Under the pieces are notes generated by a model that was not told the DNA's origin, made no database searches, and saw nothing but the letters and a program-made list of their open reading frames with translations. From an uncultured Clostridia bacterium (GTDB taxonomy: Bacteria; Bacillota; Clostridia; TANB77; CAG-465): a stretch of DNA of 11,367 bases. The DNA is taken from the NCBI GenBank assembly GCA_948562205.1, contig CAOYAN010000034.1, positions 1-11,367 of the forward strand. Reading direction: 5' to 3'. A program made the position numbers and the translations under genes. Positions 7,215 through 11,367 of the stretch are shown here, piece by piece (position 1 is the first letter of the stretch; every line of letters begins with the position of its first letter).

Positions 7215-8395
7215 TTAAATCATTCTTAACTTAATACTTACTTTTCTTAAATAAATTGCAGATATTATCAAGAAAAACATTAGTATAGAAACAGAAATTG
7301 ATAATATATTTATATCATAAAAATAATTATATAATATATATACTAAAATATAACTTATGACTTGTCCTACCATCATATAAATATTAAAGGTTAATATATG
7401 CTCTTTTTTATATTCTACTAAATCATCTGTCTTTATTGCGGAATATACCATACTACATGATTCAGACTCTATTATTGCTCCAAAAGAATTTATTAAAATA
7501 TAATATACAATTAGTGCTATAAAGTCTGGATTATATACAACAACTAACGAAGATATAAATATTATAATTGCAAGATATGGATAAAATCTCTTTTTTATAC
7601 ATTTATTATTTATTATTTTTTAAATTTGTAAAGATAATATCGAAATCACCGCAAATACTGAGTTATATGTACCAAGATTCAGCTCACTTCCAACTCTTAA
7701 AAATAGTATAATTGGTAATATTTCTGTTATTATTCCTTGTGATGATATTCTTCTATAAAACATACATTTATAAATATCTTTTACAGGTTTTTTATCTTTA
7801 ATTTTCTTAAAGAATTCTTTTATCTCCAATTTTTTATCACTCACAGTAAAATCTTTTATATTAAAAGATATAACTATAATTAAAGTTACTTCTATTATTA
7901 ATATAACAAACAATGCATAATATGAAAGTTCTTGTATTATAATTCCAGAAAATATTGGTGTAAGTATTTTGCTATACTAGATAATATATTTATATTGGCT
8001 ATAAAGCTACTCATAGTTTTATTACTATTTGATCCTATTACTATTAATTCATAGGGTGTAGAATAACAAACTTCTGCAAGTCTTTCTAATATTTTAAATA
8101 TATAAATATATTTAACTATATTTTCTTTAAATACAAGTAGAGCAAATATATTTAATATTAATAATACAAAACTTGATTTATAAATAATCTTCGCATTTTT
8201 AGAATTTATTAATTTTAATACCATATAACATATTACAAAATCTACTAATACTCCAAATAAAGAATATTTTATAATAAAATTTTAATCATTGTTTACTATT
8301 TTTAATATATATACATTAAAAAATAGTGAAAAAAATACTTTTATAGATTTTCTAAAAAAAGAAATCATAGCAATATATTTTCTATTTTTATCCAT
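7215..8395 (-). pseudogene. Decayed MFS transporter at the head of the operon
   Basis: Joining the pieces gives a protein of about 393 residues, the usual size of a 12-segment major-facilitator transporter, with repeated hydrophobic segments. Start is the ATG at 8395 with AGGAG upstream (MDKNRKYIAMISFFRKSIKVF). Three lesions break it: an in-frame TAA at 8284-8282 after codon 37, a one-base loss in an A-run (minus strand) at about 7970-7967, after which the frame resumes as ILTPIFSGIIIQELS, and an in-frame TAA at 7622-7620 (after ISILSLQI). Between lesions the frame has no stops and keeps a sensible membrane pattern. The middle fragments lack ribosome sites, so they are not separate genes. MFS assignment is from size, topology and motif feel, not a diagnostic motif. 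Sequencing error could explain the frameshift less easily than two separate stops. Confidence 0.85.
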
Positions 8396-8427
8396 ATTTT
8401 TTTCTCCTAACATTTAATTACTTCTAA

Positions 8428-8456
8428 ACTATATCATAAAATTACTTTTTTCTCAA
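8428..8456 (-). promoter_or_regulatory. Main promoter of the nucleotide-enzyme/ABC operon
   Basis: On the minus strand TTGAGA (8456-8451) and TATAGT (8433-8428) are 17 bases apart, each one mismatch from consensus. Transcription would start near 8421, about 25 nt before the MFS start codon at 8395, leaving an AGGAG ribosome site. I see no operator-like palindrome around it. Confidence 0.7.
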
Positions 8457-8460
8457 TAAA

Positions 8461-8502
8461 TAAAAAAAATAGAGCAAAAAAATCCAAATTTTTCTACTCT
8501 AT
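8461..8502 (-). terminator. Rho-independent terminator after the 190-residue Nudix gene
   Basis: On the minus strand ATAGAG (8502-8497) pairs with CTCTAT (8474-8469), with an inner A/T pairing (GAAAAAT with ATTTTTTT), followed by eight T (8469-8462). The stem is A+T-rich but the T-tract is long. It lies 18 nt after the Nudix stop and just upstream of the next promoter, which separates the two transcripts. Confidence 0.7.
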
Positions 8503-8519
8503 AATTTTTTACATAATTA

Positions 8520-9092
8520 CTATAAATTAAACTTAATTTTTAGCTTCTCATTTAATTTTCTATAAATTTTTTCGGCAAACCATTTTTCACTTGAAGCACT
8601 CTCTACTTCTTCAATTGGAACCCATCTTACGCCACTATTTTCATCAGCTCGTATTCTTAAAGCTTCACTTTCATCTACTTCAAAAAGATATGTAAGATTT
8701 AAATGTACATGAGATGAGACATATTTTCCTCTTTTAAAATGACCATCTACACAGCCAAGTTCTAATGAAAAAATTCCATCACTTAATACTTTTACATTTT
8801 CCACTCCTGTCTCTTCTTTAAGTTCACGAAGAGCAGTTCCTAATAAATCTGATTCTCCATCAGCATGTCCACCAGTCCAAGCCCATGAATCATAAATATT
8901 GTGGTATATCATAAGGATTTTAGTTCTCTCCTTGTTAGTAACCCAAGCTGAAGCAGTAAAATGACCAAATTCATTATTTCTTGTAAGTACATCATCAAAT
9001 GTATCAATATATCTTAACATAAGCTTTTTATCATTTTCTTCCTGTTCATTATATGGTACATATTTTTCAATTTGTTCTCTTAATTTTTGCAT
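8520..9092 (-). CDS. Nudix hydrolase with an altered first Glu
   Basis: A 190-residue protein. A helical N-terminal region (1-45, LREQIEKYVPYNEQEENDKK) precedes the Nudix domain (about 46-170). The box runs GHADGESDLLGTALRELKEE then TGV (75-97). RE..EE is intact, but the first conserved Glu position (81) is Ser, with a Glu one place earlier. The WAWTGGHADG motif is typical of a larger Nudix subgroup in low-GC bacteria; its substrate is not readable. Start at 9092 has AAGGAAGG about seven bases upstream. Its protein is less Lys/Ile/Asn-rich and more Ala/Gly/Arg/Glu-rich than its neighbours, which may mean a more conserved gene. It follows the unknown protein by 38 nt and has its own candidate promoter at 9115-9143. 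Confidence 0.92.
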   Translation of the reverse strand: MQKLREQIEKYVPYNEQEENDKKLMLRYIDTFDDVLTRNNEFGHFTASAWVTNKERTKILMIYHNIYDSWAWTGGHADGESDLLGTALRELKEETGVENVKVLSDGIFSLELGCVDGHFKRGKYVSSHVHLNLTYLFEVDESEALRIRADENSGVRWVPIEEVESASSEKWFAEKIYRKLNEKLKIKFNL

Positions 9093-9114
9093 ATTTTTAC
9101 CTTCCTTATTAGTT

Positions 9115-9143
9115 ATTCTACCATATTTTTTCAGTCTTTACAA
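9115..9143 (-). promoter_or_regulatory. Candidate promoter of the 190-residue Nudix gene
   Basis: TTGTAA (9143-9138) and TAGAAT (9120-9115) on the minus strand, 17 bases apart, with TGG just before the -10 (extended -10 form). It overlaps the end of the upstream gene, so the Nudix gene could be expressed both by readthrough and from this site. Confidence 0.45.
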
Positions 9144-9982
9144 TAAAAATTTTCATCAAATTTTATATTACTTATAAATTCATCTACTAAAATTTCTTTT
9201 TTTAACTTATAAAAACAAGATTTAAATTTATCTTTATATATAGTAAATGAATATAGTTTAATAACATTATCTACCATACAAATTTCAGATAAAACTTCTT
9301 TATCTTTTATAATTTTTATATTTAAAGTATTTTCATTTAAAATATTTTTAATATCTATAAACATTCTACTTACATCATTTAATTTGTCTACAATATATGG
9401 TTTAGAAAAAAAATATAAAGTGAGTTTATCACTAAATATTACATTTTTTGATGGATACTTAATTTCAATTTTTACGATTTTATGATCTACTTTTATATAA
9501 ATATTACTTTTTTCATAATCATATTCAAAATGTACACTATCATCTAAATTAGTATTATCTTTCTTTAATCTTATAATACCTCTCTCTTTTAACAAAATCT
9601 CTAAACTTGGCAAAATCTTAAAAACATAATCTTCATCACATGGATATTTTCTTTTTCCGATTATATATTCTTGCATATCTAAATATCCACTGGTAATACG
9701 ACCATATGTACTATACATAAAGTAGTATTTTTCGCCTTTTGAATCTACAAGAAAGAGTTCATTTCTTCCAAAATCTTGTACTCTTACTGGAAATACTATT
9801 TTATCATATTTATCAAAAAGCTCAGAGAATTTTTCTATTTTAACATTTTCATATCTGTATAAATTATATATCCAATGTAATAGATGATCTCTAGTAGATT
9901 TTAAATTAAACTCCAAGCCATCAAAAAAATTATTCTTTAACAAATTTATCCGAAAAAAATATTGTGAAATTTTACTAAGCAT
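9131..9982 (-). CDS. Hypothetical protein, unrecognised
   Basis: A 283-residue protein of unknown family. It has no signal peptide or membrane helix. The N-terminal 60 residues look helical (ISQYFFRINLLKNNFFDGLEF, then HLLHWIYNLYRYENVKIEKF). The rest alternates short hydrophobic and charged runs, suggesting beta strands (ELFLVDSKGEKYYFMYSTYG, later SNIYIKVDHKIVKIEIKYP). It has few Cys and no obvious catalytic motif. Composition is very Lys/Ile/Asn-rich like the operon genes. The ATG at 9982 has AGGAGG four bases upstream; extension to 10030 would swallow that site. It has a near-consensus promoter of its own (10031-10059) and is followed by the Nudix gene, suggesting a two-gene unit. I cannot assign a function. 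Confidence 0.75.
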   Translation of the reverse strand: MLSKISQYFFRINLLKNNFFDGLEFNLKSTRDHLLHWIYNLYRYENVKIEKFSELFDKYDKIVFPVRVQDFGRNELFLVDSKGEKYYFMYSTYGRITSGYLDMQEYIIGKRKYPCDEDYVFKILPSLEILLKERGIIRLKKDNTNLDDSVHFEYDYEKSNIYIKVDHKIVKIEIKYPSKNVIFSDKLTLYFFSKPYIVDKLNDVSRMFIDIKNILNENTLNIKIIKDKEVLSEICMVDNVIKLYSFTIYKDKFKSCFYKLKKEILVDEFISNIKFDENFYCKD

Positions 9983-10030
9983 AATACCTCCTAATATATT
10001 TATATTTTGGCTATAATAAAAATCATACAA

Positions 10031-10059
10031 ATTATATTACTCAAATTATAAAAAGTCAA
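10031..10059 (-). promoter_or_regulatory. Near-consensus promoter of the unknown-protein/Nudix unit
   Basis: TTGACT (10059-10054) and TATAAT (10036-10031) on the minus strand, 17 bases apart: the best promoter in the window. The leader to the ATG at 9982 is about 40 nt. The first two bases of the -35 are also the foot of the hairpin at 10058-10103. Confidence 0.8.
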
Positions 10060-10103
10060 GAAAGTATAACAAAATACTAATTACTAGTATGTTATACTTT
10101 CTT
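10050..10103 (-). terminator. Hairpin after the Rpn-family gene, overlapping the next -35 box
   Basis: Perfect 13-bp arms AAGAAAGTATAAC (10058-10070) and GTTATACTTTCTT (10091-10103) continue into a 6-bp inner stem (ATACTA, 10074-10079, with TAGTAT, 10085-10090) around a 5-nt loop, with a 3-nt bulge. On the minus strand GAC and five T follow (10054-10050). It starts 24 nt after the Rpn stop, so a terminator is likely, although the T-run begins three bases after the stem. Its symmetry over the -35 would also suit an operator. Confidence 0.65.
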
Positions 10104-10126
10104 CTTACAAAAAATAATTTTAGATT

Positions 10127-11029
10127 TTATTTGTTTATTTTTTCTATTTCTTCTTTAGTTAGTCCTGATATTTCAATTATATCATTTATATTTATATTCT
10201 TTTTAAGCATAGACTTTATCATTTCATATTTTTCTTTTCTTGCTTTTTCCTCACCTTTTTTTAGGCCATCTCTTAAGCCTTCCTCTTTTCCAAGCGAATA
10301 TCCATAATTCTTTGCTGAAGCCATTTCTCTTAGACTACTTTCTCTAAATTCTGCAAGTTCTCTTGCTTCCTTATCTGCTGAGAGTATCTCTAGTTCCTCA
10401 TTTGCCTTTTTTATCTTTTCATTATTTTCCATTACATGGGCAATCCTTTCTTCATCTTCACTATCTATAAATGCTAGCCATCCTGCCACACTATTCTTTG
10501 CATCTATCTTACTTTTTCTAAACTTTGGTAATTCTATATAATAATATGTCTGTAATGTATCTATTGTATACTCTCTATGATTTTCTGGTACTAATGCACT
10601 TTTTGTTATATATTCATCAAATTTAAATACATCAAAATTTAGTATTGCTACTACTATTACTGGCTTTATTTTTTTATAATCGTCTCCTTTTAATAATTGA
10701 GATGATATCATTCTTGTAGAATAAAATGTTGCTCTTTGTATCATATTATCATAATCTTTTAGCTGTATTTCTATATCTACTTCTAAATCTCCATTTAGTT
10801 TAGCCTTCAAATCTAATACACCATATTTATCCTCTTTTATTTTCTTTGCAAGAGCTACATCATGGTCTACTTCTATCTCTTTTATCTCCATTTTTAGTAA
10901 ATTAGATAAAAAATCTTTTATGAATTCTTCATTACCTTTCTTACCAAATAAAAGTTTGAATACTGCATCATTTTTTACAGATAGCTTTTCATTTTTTATA
11001 TTTTCCTCATTCTTACTTTTAGTGTTCAT
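10127..11029 (-). CDS. Rpn-family PD-(D/E)XK nuclease / putative transposase
   Basis: A 300-residue protein of the Rpn family (PD-(D/E)XK transposase-type nuclease), normal full length. The opening KNDAVFKLLFG (about 19-29) is the family's hallmark. The nuclease core has D73 in VLDLKAK and E87/Q89 in DIEIQ (a D...ExQ form of the site), followed by QRATFYSTRM. The C-terminal third (about 195-300) is helical and charged, with GKEEGLRDGLKKGEEKARK and a short final helical segment ending in KEEIEKINK. E. coli Rpn proteins are reported to promote DNA cleavage or recombination and to act in phage defence. The ATG at 11029 follows GGGGGTG by six bases. It has its own promoter at 11042-11070 and probably ends at the hairpin 10050-10103. 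No transposon ends or target repeats are visible, so mobility is not shown. Confidence 0.9.
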   Translation of the reverse strand: MNTKSKNEENIKNEKLSVKNDAVFKLLFGKKGNEEFIKDFLSNLLKMEIKEIEVDHDVALAKKIKEDKYGVLDLKAKLNGDLEVDIEIQLKDYDNMIQRATFYSTRMISSQLLKGDDYKKIKPVIVVAILNFDVFKFDEYITKSALVPENHREYTIDTLQTYYYIELPKFRKSKIDAKNSVAGWLAFIDSEDEERIAHVMENNEKIKKANEELEILSADKEARELAEFRESSLREMASAKNYGYSLGKEEGLRDGLKKGEEKARKEKYEMIKSMLKKNININDIIEISGLTKEEIEKINK

Positions 11030-11041
11030 TTTAACACCCCC

Positions 11042-11070
11042 ATTCTATCACATAGATTTAAAATATGCAA
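11042..11070 (-). promoter_or_regulatory. Proximal promoter of the Rpn-family gene
   Basis: TTGCAT (11070-11065) and TAGAAT (11047-11042) on the minus strand, 17 bases apart. The ribosome site GGGGGTG begins right after the -10, so a transcript from here would have a leader of only about 10 nt and might begin within or at that site. Confidence 0.6.
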
Positions 11071-11195
11071 TATTTATTATGTTTTTTATTTTCGTTTTTG
11101 GATGTTTGTTTTTGATTATTTTAATTTTAAACTAGATTAAATAATTAATTAAAAATCCTTGAATAAAAACATTAGAAAAAAATTCTAACATACAC

Positions 11196-11230
11196 ATTTT
11201 ATGTAATGTTAATATTATACAACATAAAAT
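11196..11230. promoter_or_regulatory. 9-bp palindrome around the distal -10 box
   Basis: Perfect arms ATTTTATGT (11196-11204) and ACATAAAAT (11222-11230) are separated by 17 nt that contain the distal -10. Bound protein would cover the RNA polymerase contact site, so a repressor operator is a reasonable guess; in RNA it could also be a weak stem. Confidence 0.45.
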
Positions 11231-11241
11231 CCATCTGTAAA
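11214..11241 (-). promoter_or_regulatory. Distal promoter upstream of the Rpn-family gene
   Basis: TTTACA (11241-11236) and a perfect TATAAT (11219-11214) on the minus strand, 16 bases apart. A transcript would carry about 180 nt before the Rpn start codon, or could end early at the small hairpin 11172-11188. Confidence 0.5.
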
Positions 11242-11367
11242 GCCTTTTTTACATATTTCTATACATTAGACAAAACTAGTAAAATCTCCCTATCATTTTA
11301 AAGTTGTATCTATCAGCTTTGAGGAGTAATTTTTTTTCGCAAAGAAAATATTAAAATACCAACATTT

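Larger units (their letters stand above)
11071..11367. other. Gene-free leader upstream of the Rpn-family gene
   Basis: About 300 nt without a convincing gene. It holds the distal promoter and palindrome at 11196-11241 and a 6-bp hairpin (11172-11188, TTAGAA...TTCTAA, then a short T-run on the minus strand). From the right edge two minus-strand frames stay open for only 17 and 24 codons (ending near 11313 and 11293). One of them could be the tail of an off-window gene, but neither can be called. No tRNA, T-box or riboswitch core is seen. Confidence 0.5.

Noticed and set aside
7620..8224. Small membrane-protein genes at 7937-8224, 7620-7913 and 7215-7451
   Set aside because: None has a ribosome site, and they join into one MFS-sized frame interrupted by two stops and one frameshift, so they are pieces of a pseudogene.
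9983..10030. Extended N-terminus of the unknown protein up to 10030
   Set aside because: The extension would contain the AGGAGG ribosome site of the ATG at 9982 and the promoter -10 box lies directly against it.
10127..11029. Rpn-family gene as part of an intact transposon or insertion sequence
   Set aside because: I found no terminal inverted repeats or target-site duplications on both sides; the palindromes at 10058-10103 and 11196-11230 are unrelated to each other in sequence.
11293..11367. Tail of a minus-strand gene entering from the right edge
   Set aside because: Two frames are open for 17 and 24 codons, too short to choose between or to distinguish from chance.
1..11367. CRISPR array, tRNA, rRNA or riboswitch
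   Set aside because: No regularly spaced repeats beyond the two-copy direct repeat, and no recognisable tRNA arms, rRNA sequence or T-box/riboswitch core in the gene-free stretches.

Overview
The window is very A+T-rich. Every supportable gene lies on the minus strand, behind strong Shine-Dalgarno sites of the AGGAGG type. Stops are TAA or TGA and Trp is encoded by TGG, so the standard bacterial code applies. Base composition, Lys/Ile/Asn-rich proteins and ribosome sites suggest a low-GC Firmicute, probably an anaerobic clostridial lineage. No gene fixes the species.

Layout in transcription order, from high to low coordinates. (1) 11030-11367 is a long leader with two candidate promoters and a palindrome, feeding an Rpn/PD-(D/E)XK nuclease-family gene (10127-11029). 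(2) A hairpin at 10058-10103 probably ends that transcript and overlaps the -35 box of a near-consensus promoter. That promoter drives an unrecognised 283-residue protein (9131-9982) and then a Nudix hydrolase (8520-9092), which also has a candidate promoter of its own. An A/T-rich hairpin terminator (8461-8502) closes this unit. (3) A clear promoter (8428-8456) starts a long operon: a decayed MFS transporter (7215-8395, two in-frame stops and one frameshift), an HD-domain hydrolase (6568-7191), a fused HAD phosphatase/nucleoside hydrolase (5127-6548), two ABC exporter half-subunits (3341-5107 and 1623-3344, overlapping by 4 nt), and two Nudix hydrolases (1170-1607 and 632-1159). It ends, after about 180 nt of untranslated sequence holding a CA/TG microsatellite, at a 12-bp stem terminator (416-451). 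(4) A 22-bp direct repeat abuts the -35 of a promoter for a single-pass membrane protein that runs off the left edge (1-286).

The most interesting unit is the 8.4-0.4 kb operon. It combines enzymes of the families that break down nucleotides: Nudix enzymes cleave NDP-X/NTP bonds, HAD and HD enzymes remove phosphates, and the nucleoside hydrolase releases the base. These sit with a heterodimeric ABC exporter whose two ATP sites look unequal by sequence. A coherent reading is a nucleotide- or nucleoside-analogue processing and efflux module, either housecleaning/self-protection or part of a small-molecule pathway. That reading is inference; the families and operon structure are seen directly. 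The pseudogene at the operon head suggests a second, major-facilitator transporter was part of the module and is being lost.
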